From: Sphingobacteriales bacterium
GTDB taxonomy: Bacteria; Bacteroidota; Bacteroidia; Chitinophagales; Chitinophagaceae
Direction of reading: 5' to 3'
Length of the DNA: 64,000 nt
Assembly: GCA_004144175.1 (NCBI GenBank)
Contig: SEFT01000007.1
Coordinates: 1-64,000, forward strand
Positions 39,005 through 49,734 of this stretch are shown one piece after another. The translations under genes and the position numbers were made by a program. The first letter of the stretch is position 1. Each line of letters begins with the position of its first letter. Below the pieces are notes generated by a model that did not search any database, had not been told where the DNA came from, and saw only the letters and a list, made by a program, of their open reading frames with translations.

Positions 39005-39129
39005 GTTGAGTAAACATTCCATAGTGCTGCTGGGCCCTTCGGGTATTTATGTGGGGTAAATAATAGGTGCAAGCATGGGCTTGCATCTATTTGCGTAGTT
39101 AGAATAAATGTTATATTCGTAGTGCCCTG

Positions 39130-39798
39130 ATGTTACTAGGTGCCTCTATGCCTCCTTCTTACTACATATACCTTCTGACATTTCTAGGGTATCCCATTCT
39201 AAGCCTTGTTTTACACCACAATTTAAATTTGTGGAAATTTAGTGCGCATTGGAAATGGATATTCGGAGTTTTTGCCATTCACAATGTCTCTTATTACTAT
39301 GGTTTGTCCATTAAATGCGATTATCCGGACTATATTATTTTCTCTCTTGAGTATTTGTTCTTCTGCTTAACGATTTTTTCCCTATCCAAGTCATCGAAAA
39401 GGATCCTTAGGATATCGCGAGTTCTTGGCATTTTTTTGATTGTCGTGGGGTTTCTTCAGGGGCTTGTAGGGACGATCTTGTTTATTGTTGTTGCACAGGA
39501 TTTTGAAGCAGATAAGGTCTACTGTTTTAAATCGGGCGGAAACCACTACGTCACAAGAAGATATTCGTTCGGCTTTGCAACATTAGATGATACCAGATAC
39601 AACTTTGACACATACCGCACCTACAAGTTCTTGCCGTTCTAAAATCAAATAAATCAGACTGTTCTTTTTGAGCGAAAGTGCGAACTTGATCTTGATGACC
39701 CTGGGTTTAAAATAGCGATAGAGAAGCATAAAAGTACTAGAATACTTAAGTTTTCGTCGGCCAAGGCAAAGGTGTATACCGTGAGATTAAAACAGTAA
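39130..39798 (+). pseudogene. membrane protein ORF interrupted by in-frame TAA
   Basis: ORF to 39642 (YRTYKFLPF*), then same-frame NQINQTVLFERKCELDLDDPGFKIAIEKHKSTRILKFSSAKAKVYTVRLKQ* to 39798. Confidence 0.5.
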
Positions 39799-39944
39799 CT
39801 TAGTCATAACGGCTATCATGTCTACGGCATATCATATTGTGCCCCTCTCTTCCATTTGTGCCTAATATAATATTCTCATAATTTAGAATTTCGTTCTAAT
39901 TTTGTGCCTTATATAATATGCATTATCGATAATATTGATTATTT

Positions 39945-39962
39945 TGCATATTATAATATGCA
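39945..39962. promoter_or_regulatory. HipB-type operator palindrome
   Basis: TGCATATTATAATATGCA, perfect 18-bp palindrome just upstream of the hipB start. Confidence 0.65.
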
Positions 39963-39966
39963 TTTT

Positions 39967-40230
39967 ATGTTTGAGGCTGTCGGCATTAAGTCGGTCAAAG
40001 AAAAGATAGGTGTATTGGTAAAAGCCTTGCGAAGCAGAGACGGGTTGACGCAAGAGCAGCTGGCAGAGCAGTTGAACGTATCGAGGATAACAATACAGAA
40101 CCTGGAGGCAGGAAAAAATCCTACTATCGATACTGTTTTAAAAGTATTGCAACACTTTGACCTTTTGGCTGGTTTCGATAATTACATTGGTGGGGAAATC
40201 GATAACAATAGCCACGAATCTCTCTACTAA
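39967..40230 (+). CDS. HipB-like XRE antitoxin/regulator
   Basis: RSRDGLTQEQLAEQLNVSRITIQNLEAGKNPTIDTVLKVLQHFDL; start chosen downstream of operator. Confidence 0.88.
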   Translation: MFEAVGIKSVKEKIGVLVKALRSRDGLTQEQLAEQLNVSRITIQNLEAGKNPTIDTVLKVLQHFDLLAGFDNYIGGEIDNNSHESLY

Positions 40231-40232
40231 TC

Positions 40233-41501
40233 ATGGCAAAGAATAAACTAATAACGCTGCATTGTTTTGATGAAGAGGTAGGGTTGCTCGGCTTCGACGA
40301 AAACCGGGGGGCATCTTCTTTTCAGTACAACGAAGCGTTTTTGTCGTCGGGCAAATACTCTCGATTATTCCCGTTCGTTTTTAAGAGAACGAAACAAACG
40401 CAGGTATTCGACAGGTATAATAATGGAACATTCCGCGGTCTGCCGCCGATGATAGCTGACTCGCTGCCCGATCTATTCGGGAACATTATTTTCAAAACAT
40501 GGATGGAAAGCAGGGGTGGGGATGTGAATGCGATATTGGTGCTGGAACAGTTGGCCTATGTAGGTACGCGTGGTATGGGCGCACTCGAGTATCAACCCAG
40601 CAAGTCTGTATCTGCTAATGATACCATCGACATAGCAGAAATAACAGAAGTTGTAAGGCGGGTGCTCAATAGCAAAGGGCAGGCAAAAGGAAAACAGCTC
40701 GACCATACATCGCTGCTTAATATATTCAAAATAGGTACTTCTGCAGGCGGTATGCGGCCTAAAATACTGGTGTCGCAGCACAAGGAAACAGGTGCGATTA
40801 TTCCCGGAGATATAATAATCGATGAAAGTTATCATCACTATTTGATAAAGCTCGGTATAGACGAGGATGTGAAGTACAGCCGCGAACTAGTGGAGTATTC
40901 TTACTACCAGGCAGCAGCCACCCATGCAGGTATCCATATGATGGGGTCGAGAATGATTGATGATAAACATTTTGCAACACTACGCTTCGACAGGCAGCAA
41001 GGGAAGAAGAAACATATACTGACCGTGACCGGTATGACTGGTCTAGATTACAAAGACCCGAAGATGTCCAGTTACGAAAATATCTTCGATCTGCTGATTC
41101 ATCTAAAGTGTCCGCATAAGGATGTAGCTCAATTGTTCCGGCGGATGGTATTCAATCTTGTGTTCTGCAACCATGACGATCACCTGAAGAACCAAAGCCT
41201 CATCTATGATGAATTAAGTGATAGCTGGAGCCTTGCGCCTGCATACGACCTTACCTACTCCCTCAATCCTGAACTCAATATGAAGACTACATCACGTGCA
41301 CTGTCCATAAATGGCAAGCGGGTGGGTATAGAGTTAAAGGATTTAAAACAGATAGCGGATAAGTACACCATAAAAAATCCCACGGGCATCATTGCAGAAA
41401 TACAGGCTGCGGTGGAATACTGGAAAGACTGTGCTGCAACACTTGGCCTATCATCTAAAGTAGTGCAGAGCATCAGTAAGAATTTTGTGTATTTCGTCTG
41501 A
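40233..41501 (+). CDS. HipA-like serine/threonine kinase toxin
   Basis: LPDLFGNIIFKTWMESRGGD...FATLRFDRQQGKKKHILTVTGM...FNLVFCNHDDHLKNQSLIYDE...LAPAYDLTYS. Confidence 0.93.
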   Translation: MAKNKLITLHCFDEEVGLLGFDENRGASSFQYNEAFLSSGKYSRLFPFVFKRTKQTQVFDRYNNGTFRGLPPMIADSLPDLFGNIIFKTWMESRGGDVNAILVLEQLAYVGTRGMGALEYQPSKSVSANDTIDIAEITEVVRRVLNSKGQAKGKQLDHTSLLNIFKIGTSAGGMRPKILVSQHKETGAIIPGDIIIDESYHHYLIKLGIDEDVKYSRELVEYSYYQAAATHAGIHMMGSRMIDDKHFATLRFDRQQGKKKHILTVTGMTGLDYKDPKMSSYENIFDLLIHLKCPHKDVAQLFRRMVFNLVFCNHDDHLKNQSLIYDELSDSWSLAPAYDLTYSLNPELNMKTTSRALSINGKRVGIELKDLKQIADKYTIKNPTGIIAEIQAAVEYWKDCAATLGLSSKVVQSISKNFVYFV

Positions 41502-41681
41502 AGATTTAGCTCAGCTGATAGGTGTTGGCTTGCGCATTTGCTTCTCTTATAGTATTATCTATCAAATTAGTTTTATCTCTAAATAGATAGTCCTACATTT
41601 TCGTAAATGCTTCACCTGCCAGTACTTGCAAACCTTATAAATTCTGCTAATTTTATGCGATTGATTATTTAAACATATTGT

Positions 41682-44600
41682 ATGCCCAGACTCCCTATTG
41701 TTGGATTCACGTCGCTGATCTGCTCGTCGCTTGCTTTTTTTTCACCAGACTTACATGCGCAAAACGGCCTTAAAGATTCAAGAGAGCTTATTACAAAAGG
41801 TATAAAGCTATTCGACGAAAAGAAATATAAGGAAGCGCTCACCTATTTTTCACAAGTGCCTGAGGGTGATACAAACTTCTCCACTGCAAAGTACGAGGTG
41901 GCGCTAGCCTATCTTGCCGATAGCTCATTCGAACGCTCTAAACAGGTTTCATTGGAGGCGCTGAAACTGCCGGAGTCAGACAGGCGGCAGTTGCTTTATC
42001 TCGTTGCGCATGCCTACGACTATATGGGCAAGACCGATAGCGCAGTCTATTACTACGACAGCCTGGCCCGTACTTACCCTACTGATAATCTGGCTTACTA
42101 TGAAAAGTCGGTAGTATACTTTCAAAAGCGCGATTTTGATAAAGCCTTACCGCTGTTGGAAAAAGCGCTGCTGATGAATCCGTACCATTATCGATCTCAT
42201 GCTGTATTAGGAAGCATCTATATGCAGCAGGGCCGGTTTGCCGAAGCTTACATGGCCAGCGCCGCAGCACTACTTTTCGCCAACGATATTAATATTGCAA
42301 GGGGGGCCATAGGCACACTTAGCTCCATTACTAACCAAACCAAAGAGGTATCTGACTACTATGACCAGCGCGCTGAAGGTTTGGACCTGTACGCAGAAAT
42401 TGACGAGATCATACACGCTAAGCTGGCATTAAATAGCGCCTATAAGGTTCCATCTGTAATGGGAGAAGACCAGGTAGTAAGGGTAGCTCATGCTATTATG
42501 GAGAAGCTGACTTATGACGAGAGCTCTAAGAACTTTGCCATGCATTATTACGTGCCGTTGTTTCGGGATATATACCGGAAGGAAATGTTCGATCCGTTTA
42601 TACTGCTGCTGTTTTCGGGCTATGGCATAGATGTGGTGGAGAATTACGCCAAAAAACAGAAGAGGGATATATCTGAGGTCAGAGGCTTTGTATATCCCTA
42701 TTGGGACGACATCGTGCAGACGCGTAAGCTCAATTATGCAAAGCGTGCCAATGCGCCTGTGAAGTACCTGTATAGCCAGAGTGAGAACTCATATACAGTA
42801 GGCAACCTGGTAAAGGGGAAGGAAGGGTTGGAATTTAAAGAAGGGAAAGTGTCATTTTATAGCGGAGGCTATCTCAAAGCCGAAGGTGACTTTAACAACG
42901 CAGGAAAGAAAGAAGGCGAGTGGAAATATTTCTACCACAATGGCATAGTAAGCCTGACGGAGCAGTACAAAAATGGTGTGATACAAGGCGAAGCACGCGA
43001 ATACCGCACCAATGGCCATTTGAAGAGCGTTCATAAATATGATAATGATGGAACGCAAACGGAGGAACATGAATACACATATAATGGTATCCTGGACAAC
43101 GTAACCAAGGTATTGGCAGATAAGGAACGCAGTGTAACCTACTACCATCTAAACGGGCGCAAACAGAATAAGCTAAAGATAAAAGACGGCTTGGTGATGG
43201 ACGGGAATTATAAGTCGCACTACAGCAATGGCAGCCTGGAAAAAGAAATGGAAATAGTAGATGGTAAGCTGAATGGAGCGTATAAAGAATATTATGAAAA
43301 TGGTAAGTTGAAAGAACAGGCTACCTACCGCAAGGGAGATAGAGATGGTATATACACTACCTATTACGAAAATGGACAGAAAGAATCGGAACTGAACTAT
43401 ACGCGTGGCAAGGCCGATGGTATCCTTACCAACTATGATGAAAAAGGAAAGGTTTCAGGAAAGGTTAGCTTCAAAGACGGAAAGCGTGATGGCCTTGATA
43501 TAGTGATGACAGATGGAAGAGAGTTTTCCATCATCGACTATAAAAATAATATACCTGTAGGCTACAGATTTATTGGGCCGGACGGTAAAGAAATAAAGGA
43601 AGCATCTAAAAAGCTGTCGTCGCTGAAACTATATCATCCCAATGGCAACCTCAGATCTGATCTTCCGCTGAAAGATGGAAAGATACACGGGCAGGCCAAA
43701 TATTACTTCAATACCGGTAAGCTGCGCGAGGTAGTTGCTTACGAAGACGATGAGAAGAACGGCACATCTACCGAATACTACAGGAGCGGCAAAACGCAGA
43801 TGGTGTCGGAGTATGTGAAGGGCGAGCGTACAGGCTGGTACAAAGGTTACTATGGCAATGGCAAGTTATCGGGAGAGGGAGCGCTCATCGATGATAAGAA
43901 AGAAGGTGTATGGCGTTTTTACAATGTGGCGGGTAAGCTCGAACGCGAGGCCTTCTACCTGAACAATGAAGAAAATGGCCCTTCGAAACACTTCGATGGC
44001 GATGGCAAGCTCCGTTATATGGACTATTACGACAGAGGGCTGATCGTGCGGATGGAGCAATATGATGCTTCCGGCAAGATCATCCATCAGCAAATATATC
44101 CTTTAGGCACAGGCAAGTATTACTTTGTTTACCCTAACGGTAATATGTCGTTTGAGGCACAGATGAAGAATGGGAAATATGAAGGCGCCTATACATCTTA
44201 TTATCCCGACAAAAGCGTAAAAGAAACAGGCTATTATGTGAACAACGAGCGCGATAGCCTTATGGTTAGTTACTTTCCTGGCGGACAGGAGCAGAGCAGA
44301 GGGTACTTTCGCAATGGTAAGAGAGAAGGCCGATGGGTGAGTTATGATTTTGATGGCAAGCTGGCGCGTGAAACCAACTACTTGCATGGCAATGAACATG
44401 GAAGAGATAAAATGTACCACCATGGAGAACTGCGTGCCGACTATAATATGGACGCAGACTATATGGATGAAGACCAGACATTCTATGGCGAAGAAAATAA
44501 AATAGCGCTGGTGTATAGCTATAAAGGTCACGACCTGGTAGGATATACATACACTGGGCAAGATGGTAAGTTGCAACCGTTAACACTGGTGAAAAATGGC

Positions 44601-44981
44601 ACGGGCAAGGTAATAACGTATTACCCCAATGGTAAAAAGGCGGTTGAGTTAAATCTTGTAGACAATATGTACGATGGTAAGATGACCAACTACTACAGCA
44701 ACGGCAACCTGGCTGAGGAAAAAACATACGTGGGCACTGAGTTGAATGGCGTTTTCAAACGTTTCTTCCCGAATGGAAAGCCCGCCTACGAAGCTACTTA
44801 CAAAGATGATGCGCTGAACGGCGAGGAAAAGCTATATGGTGAGAACGGCAAACTGTTGATACATGCAAAACATGTAATGGGTGAGCAACATGGCGTACAG
44901 CTGTATAACGAACCAAGGACCGGCAAGAGCTATAAGCTTACATACGACCACGGTGAATTATTGACAATAGAAACGATCTAA
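41682..44981 (+). CDS. TPR plus multi-MORN/YwqK-type repeat protein
   Basis: N-terminal TPRs; many repeats of form GxYxxYYxNGKLxxEATYKxGxxDG. Confidence 0.88.
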   Translation: MPRLPIVGFTSLICSSLAFFSPDLHAQNGLKDSRELITKGIKLFDEKKYKEALTYFSQVPEGDTNFSTAKYEVALAYLADSSFERSKQVSLEALKLPESDRRQLLYLVAHAYDYMGKTDSAVYYYDSLARTYPTDNLAYYEKSVVYFQKRDFDKALPLLEKALLMNPYHYRSHAVLGSIYMQQGRFAEAYMASAAALLFANDINIARGAIGTLSSITNQTKEVSDYYDQRAEGLDLYAEIDEIIHAKLALNSAYKVPSVMGEDQVVRVAHAIMEKLTYDESSKNFAMHYYVPLFRDIYRKEMFDPFILLLFSGYGIDVVENYAKKQKRDISEVRGFVYPYWDDIVQTRKLNYAKRANAPVKYLYSQSENSYTVGNLVKGKEGLEFKEGKVSFYSGGYLKAEGDFNNAGKKEGEWKYFYHNGIVSLTEQYKNGVIQGEAREYRTNGHLKSVHKYDNDGTQTEEHEYTYNGILDNVTKVLADKERSVTYYHLNGRKQNKLKIKDGLVMDGNYKSHYSNGSLEKEMEIVDGKLNGAYKEYYENGKLKEQATYRKGDRDGIYTTYYENGQKESELNYTRGKADGILTNYDEKGKVSGKVSFKDGKRDGLDIVMTDGREFSIIDYKNNIPVGYRFIGPDGKEIKEASKKLSSLKLYHPNGNLRSDLPLKDGKIHGQAKYYFNTGKLREVVAYEDDEKNGTSTEYYRSGKTQMVSEYVKGERTGWYKGYYGNGKLSGEGALIDDKKEGVWRFYNVAGKLEREAFYLNNEENGPSKHFDGDGKLRYMDYYDRGLIVRMEQYDASGKIIHQQIYPLGTGKYYFVYPNGNMSFEAQMKNGKYEGAYTSYYPDKSVKETGYYVNNERDSLMVSYFPGGQEQSRGYFRNGKREGRWVSYDFDGKLARETNYLHGNEHGRDKMYHHGELRADYNMDADYMDEDQTFYGEENKIALVYSYKGHDLVGYTYTGQDGKLQPLTLVKNGTGKVITYYPNGKKAVELNLVDNMYDGKMTNYYSNGNLAEEKTYVGTELNGVFKRFFPNGKPAYEATYKDDALNGEEKLYGENGKLLIHAKHVMGEQHGVQLYNEPRTGKSYKLTYDHGELLTIETI

Positions 44982-44982
44982 A

Positions 44983-46902
44983 GTGAGAAAAGTAATGATC
45001 GTGCTGCTGCTGCTTGCAGCACACAGTGGCCGTAGCCAGGAGCAGGAAGCTATATGGGCGGAGAAATATAAGGGCGAGAACGCAGTGACGACCACCCACA
45101 AGCAGCACCTGGAGGTGAAGCTGGAAGAGGGGAGTGTGAAGGCGTATTTACAGGTGGAGAAAGAAATATTGTTGCTGACCGATATTGCACCGGGCATTCA
45201 CCGCAGCGGCAGTGTGTATCACAATAGTTTTGGCAAGCTGAAGAATGTGGAGGGCTATACGCTGGTGCCCGGTAAAAAGGGCTATGAAAAACTGAAGGTG
45301 AAAGACTTTAAAGAAGTAAAGTCGAAATCGGCCGGCGTATTTTTTGATGATGACCGTGAAACAATACTGTCGTTTCCCGGGCTGGTAAAAGGAGCGAAGA
45401 CAGTGCTGAAATATGAGCTGGAGTATACTGATCTCCACTTTCTCCCTTCGCACTACTTCCAGACTTATATGCCTACAATATGGTCAGGATTTAGTGTGAC
45501 AGTGCCCAAAGATGTAAAGCTGAATTGGCAACTGCATGGACAGAATACCGGTAAGATAAAACAATCGGTAGAGGATAGTAAGAACAAGACTACCTATACC
45601 TGGGTAGCAGAACGTATAGGAAAATATAACTACTACGAAGATGCGCCGGATATGTCGTACTATCTGCCGCATCTGCTCGTGTACATCGATAGCTATAAGC
45701 CCGGCAAAGATGAAAGTCCAAAGAAGGTCTTCGGTACCGTTACAGATCTGCATAACTTCTACTATGGGTTCATCAAAGACCTGAATGCAAAACCGGATGA
45801 GCACCTGAAGAAGCTGGTGGCTGATATAACCAAAGATGCAGCCGGCGACCGCGCCAAAGCGGAAAAGATATACCAATGGGTGCAGAGCAATATCAAATAT
45901 GTGGCGTTCGAAGATGGTATGGGCGGGTTTATACCAAGAGAGGCAAATGTAGTATGCCAGCGTAAGTACGGCGACTGTAAGGATATGTCAAGCGCACTGG
46001 TAGCCATGTGCAGGGAAGCGGGCCTCAAGGCACACTACACATGGATAGGTACGCGTGCCAAGCCCTATAAGTATCATGATACGCCGCTGCCGGTAACCGA
46101 CAATCACATGATATGCGCAATAGATATAGATGGCCGGTTTATATTTATGGACGGTACAGACCAGCACATACCTTTTGGTGTGCCACCGTATGCGCTACAG
46201 GGCAAAGAGGCGCTGATACATATTGGTAAAGGCCAGTATAAGGTACTCCCGGTGCCTGTCATCTCCGGCCACGAAAATTTGGCGGTAGATTCAACTTATC
46301 TTTCCCTTACGGGTAAGGGGTTGGCAGGCCGTGTATCAATGAGCGTGAAGGGATATGGTGCCTGGCGGCTCGACGGAACAATGCAGTATCGCAGTGCGAA
46401 AGAAAGGGAGGATGTAGTAAAGGCGATTACTTCGCGTGGCTCTAATAAGTATATTCAGAAGGATTTTGATTACAATGTATCATCCGATAATACAGTACAT
46501 GCCTATTCCTCTTTCGAGATACCTGACTATGCGCAGCAGGTGGGTAAAGAATGGTATATAAACCTTAACCTGCAGCGCTCCTACCAGGACCAATGGATAG
46601 ACGTAAAGGACCGTACCGTACCGCAAGAGTACAGCTATAAGAACATGGACCGGCAAGTAGTGACGCTGGAAATTCCTAAGGGATACCATGTAAGCTATCT
46701 CCCTCCTTCATTCGAAAGCGGGTCGGACAAGTTGTGGAAGTGCAAGATGAGCTATGTGCAGGCCGGCAAACTCGTGCGCCTGATAAAGGAATTCGAAATG
46801 AATACGCTCTACATAGAGCCCGCACAGTTCGAAGAGAATAATAAGCTGGTAGAAGGTTTGAGAAAGCAGTACCAGGAATCGATCATACTTACAGCAGATT
46901 AA
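44983..46902 (+). CDS. DUF3857 + transglutaminase domain protein, catalytic residues present
   Basis: KYGDCKDMSSALVAMCREAGL...DNHMICAIDIDGRFIFMDGTDQ; GTG start or ATG 44995. Confidence 0.88.
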   Translation: MRKVMIVLLLLAAHSGRSQEQEAIWAEKYKGENAVTTTHKQHLEVKLEEGSVKAYLQVEKEILLLTDIAPGIHRSGSVYHNSFGKLKNVEGYTLVPGKKGYEKLKVKDFKEVKSKSAGVFFDDDRETILSFPGLVKGAKTVLKYELEYTDLHFLPSHYFQTYMPTIWSGFSVTVPKDVKLNWQLHGQNTGKIKQSVEDSKNKTTYTWVAERIGKYNYYEDAPDMSYYLPHLLVYIDSYKPGKDESPKKVFGTVTDLHNFYYGFIKDLNAKPDEHLKKLVADITKDAAGDRAKAEKIYQWVQSNIKYVAFEDGMGGFIPREANVVCQRKYGDCKDMSSALVAMCREAGLKAHYTWIGTRAKPYKYHDTPLPVTDNHMICAIDIDGRFIFMDGTDQHIPFGVPPYALQGKEALIHIGKGQYKVLPVPVISGHENLAVDSTYLSLTGKGLAGRVSMSVKGYGAWRLDGTMQYRSAKEREDVVKAITSRGSNKYIQKDFDYNVSSDNTVHAYSSFEIPDYAQQVGKEWYINLNLQRSYQDQWIDVKDRTVPQEYSYKNMDRQVVTLEIPKGYHVSYLPPSFESGSDKLWKCKMSYVQAGKLVRLIKEFEMNTLYIEPAQFEENNKLVEGLRKQYQESIILTAD

Positions 46903-46910
46903 ACCATTAT

Positions 46911-48866
46911 ATGAGAGCATTACTATTAAGCCTTGTTGCAGGTTGCGCCATCCTGTCTCCGGCCCGTGCGCAATATACCTTACCGGTGTCCTGGAGTGCC
47001 AGCCCCAAATTGCACCAGATACCAAAAGAATTCGTGAAGGAGTCTGCCGTGTTTGTGCTGGACAGCCGGCATATCCAATATCAGAATGAAGGCAATGTGA
47101 CATATGTGTACCGGACCATGCACCGCATCGTAAAAGTGCTGGATGATAAAGGGATTCAAACCTTTAATAAAATAGAGATACCTGTAGGCAACAATCAGCT
47201 GGAACTGGTGCAGGCCCGTACCATACAGGCTGATGGCAAGGTGAAGGAAGTGCCAAAAGACAAAATTAAGCGAAGTAAGAATGAACAAGGACAGGAGTCA
47301 TACATATTTGCTATGGAGGGCGTGGAAAAGAATGCCGAAGTAGAAATGATGTGGCGAGAGAAGAAAGGTTTTGCTGTGTTTGGCGGTGAGCAGCTGCAAT
47401 ATAGTATACCTGCCATGAAGGCCGAGTTTACGCTCGTAATACCCGAAGGTACGCGTTTCGAAACCAAGGGCTACAATGGATTCCCGACGGCAAAAGACAG
47501 TCTGATAGGAGATAAGCATTTTCACTATGCCGCAGCTACCAATGTACCGGGCGTAGAGGATGAGCCTTATAGTAACAAAGGCGCAGCTATGATGAATATA
47601 GACTATCGCTTGAGTTATATTGACAGGGAGAACCCTGATGTAAGGCAATTTACATGGAATGATCTCGCCAAGAGGCTGTACAATAACTACTACCAGATAA
47701 CCGATAAAGACAGAAAGGTGGTGGAAAAATATCTGAGGTCAATAGGTGTATCGGACAAGGATAGCGAAGAGCAAAAGGTACGTAAGATAGAGGATGCGAT
47801 GAAGACTAACATCATTATGAGTGATGACATTGCCGATGAATCTTATCTGAAATTCGATAAGATTGTAGACAAGAAAATGACAACTGAATCGGGCTTTACA
47901 GCGCTGTTCCTTGCCTGCCTGCAGGTGGCGGGTGTAGAGCATGAATACGGCCTTACATCCAATCGCTTTGTAGATCCGCTGGATGATAAGTTTGAAAACT
48001 GGAATTCACTGGACAATTCGATTGTCTATTTTCCCCGGCTTAAAAAATATCTGACGATAGCAGGTATATTTTTCCGGATGCCATTTATACCAACAGGCGC
48101 TACCGGCAATAAAGGCGTATTTCTTAAAACAGCCTCCCTTGGTGGGATGACCTCTGCCGTAGCCTCCATACGTAAGATACCTGTAATGCCGCTGGAAGCT
48201 TCTAATAACAACATCGATGCAAACATCAAATTTGACGCTGACATGAAGCCGGTGGTAGATCTGAAAGTATTATTTCAGGGCTACAATGCACTGAGTATAC
48301 GGGAGGCGTTTGTGTATGGCGATAAGGATAAGGAGAAGGAGCTGGTGCAAGCGCTTGTATACGTAGCCGCGAAGCCGGAGGATGTAAAGTCATATAAAGT
48401 AGAGAATACAGCTTTTAGCAGCTATTACGATAATTTGCCGCTTAATGTGATAGCTACTGTTGAGTCGCCGCAATTGATGGAAAAGGCAGGGCCGAAATAT
48501 CTGTTCAAACTTGGCGACGTGATAGGCCCCCAGTCGGAAATGTATCAGGAAAAAGAGCGCAAACTGCCGATAGACATGTCTTACCCCCATGGCCTGTACC
48601 GTACCATCACGCTCCATATTCCGGATGGATATAAAGTATCGAATCCTGATGCGGTAAAGATCAAAGCAGAGGGTGGTACATCGTCGGGCGGTCAAAGTAT
48701 GGGTTTTATATCCGACTACAAGATTGAAGGCAAAAAAATGCTGATCACGATCAATGAATTTTACAGCCAGGTAAGTTATCCCCCAAGTGAGATAGAGGCA
48801 GTGAAGAAAGTGATCAATGCTGCTGCAGACTTTAATAAGGTAGTGCTGGTGCTGGAGAAGGGTTAA
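46911..48866 (+). CDS. DUF3857 + degenerate transglutaminase-like protein
   Basis: Aligned region KKMTTESGFTALFLACLQVAGVEHEY lacks the catalytic Cys. Confidence 0.85.
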   Translation: MRALLLSLVAGCAILSPARAQYTLPVSWSASPKLHQIPKEFVKESAVFVLDSRHIQYQNEGNVTYVYRTMHRIVKVLDDKGIQTFNKIEIPVGNNQLELVQARTIQADGKVKEVPKDKIKRSKNEQGQESYIFAMEGVEKNAEVEMMWREKKGFAVFGGEQLQYSIPAMKAEFTLVIPEGTRFETKGYNGFPTAKDSLIGDKHFHYAAATNVPGVEDEPYSNKGAAMMNIDYRLSYIDRENPDVRQFTWNDLAKRLYNNYYQITDKDRKVVEKYLRSIGVSDKDSEEQKVRKIEDAMKTNIIMSDDIADESYLKFDKIVDKKMTTESGFTALFLACLQVAGVEHEYGLTSNRFVDPLDDKFENWNSLDNSIVYFPRLKKYLTIAGIFFRMPFIPTGATGNKGVFLKTASLGGMTSAVASIRKIPVMPLEASNNNIDANIKFDADMKPVVDLKVLFQGYNALSIREAFVYGDKDKEKELVQALVYVAAKPEDVKSYKVENTAFSSYYDNLPLNVIATVESPQLMEKAGPKYLFKLGDVIGPQSEMYQEKERKLPIDMSYPHGLYRTITLHIPDGYKVSNPDAVKIKAEGGTSSGGQSMGFISDYKIEGKKMLITINEFYSQVSYPPSEIEAVKKVINAAADFNKVVLVLEKG

Positions 48867-48888
48867 GCATGATGTTAGATTATCTATA

Positions 48889-48925
48889 AAAGGCTTGCAG
48901 GTTAAAAGAACCTGCAAGCCTTTTT
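48889..48925 (+). terminator. intrinsic terminator
   Basis: AAAGGCTTGCAGGTTAAAAGAACCTGCAAGCCTTTTT. Confidence 0.85.
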
Positions 48926-49019
48926 ATTACCTGCAAAGCTTAACGTCAATTCGGAATAGCTAGGGAATTGTATAGCGATGCGAAGGCAATAACTTACTTT
49001 GTAGTCCATAATAAACCCC

Positions 49020-49553
49020 ATGAAGAAAATAACAGCTCTTGTACTTATTGTCATAGTGGCGTCTTTGATCGGCGGTGCATATGGCATCTTACACGATCAG
49101 CTTACGTATACCATATCGCCGGAGTATTATACTAAGTTTAAATTCTATCAATTCAGGCTGGCTGGCAACGGGAAAGAGGCGATATTCCCTCATCCAAGGC
49201 TACAGGTATCGGCAGTCGGCCTTATGGCCACCTGGTGGATGGGAGCATCTATAGGTTTGATACTGGGCATAGTGGGGCTATTGCATCAAAATGGTAGGCA
49301 GATGTTCTTAGTCACGGTGCGCGCATTTATCATTGCTGTTGTCGTTACTTTTTTAACCGGCCTTGTGGGGTTAGCATATGGTAAGCTCGTTCTTGAAAGC
49401 CATAAAGTAAATTGGTGGCTGCCCGACAATTTGATAGACAAGGACAGTTTTATTGCCGTAGGGTCTATGCACAACTTCAGCTATCTGGGAGGCATATTTG
49501 GTTTGATAGCAGCAATCATTTTCAGCATCATGCAGTGGAGACGGTATAGCTAA
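49020..49553 (+). CDS. multi-pass membrane protein
   Basis: ORF 177 aa with TM segments. Confidence 0.7.
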   Translation: MKKITALVLIVIVASLIGGAYGILHDQLTYTISPEYYTKFKFYQFRLAGNGKEAIFPHPRLQVSAVGLMATWWMGASIGLILGIVGLLHQNGRQMFLVTVRAFIIAVVVTFLTGLVGLAYGKLVLESHKVNWWLPDNLIDKDSFIAVGSMHNFSYLGGIFGLIAAIIFSIMQWRRYS

Positions 49554-49633
49554 AATGCCGGCATCAATAAGCGCCGCTAGTATATACGCTAGCTCAACCT
49601 TTTCTGTGGTTTGTCAAGCTACAGCTATTAACG

Positions 49634-49660
49634 AAAAAGCCCCGCAATTGCGAGGCTTTT
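49634..49660 (-). terminator. terminator downstream of tRNA-Lys
   Basis: AAAAAGCCCCGCAATTGCGAGGCTTTT. Confidence 0.8.
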
Positions 49661-49661
49661 G

Positions 49662-49734
49662 TGATTCCGTTGGGACTCGAACCCAAGACCCATACATTAA
49701 AAGTGTATTGCTCTACCAACTGAGCTACAGAATC
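49662..49734 (-). tRNA. tRNA-Lys (anticodon TTT)
   Basis: Reverse complement GATTCTGTAGCTCAGTTGGTAGAGCAATACACTTTTAATGTATGGGTCTTGGGTTCGAGTCCCAACGGAATCA folds as a cloverleaf; loop CTTTTAA. Confidence 0.97.

Noticed and set aside
41502-41535. tRNA-like sequence agatttagctcagctgatagg
   Set aside because: Resembles a tRNA 5'/D-arm only; no anticodon or T-arm follows. Likely chance.
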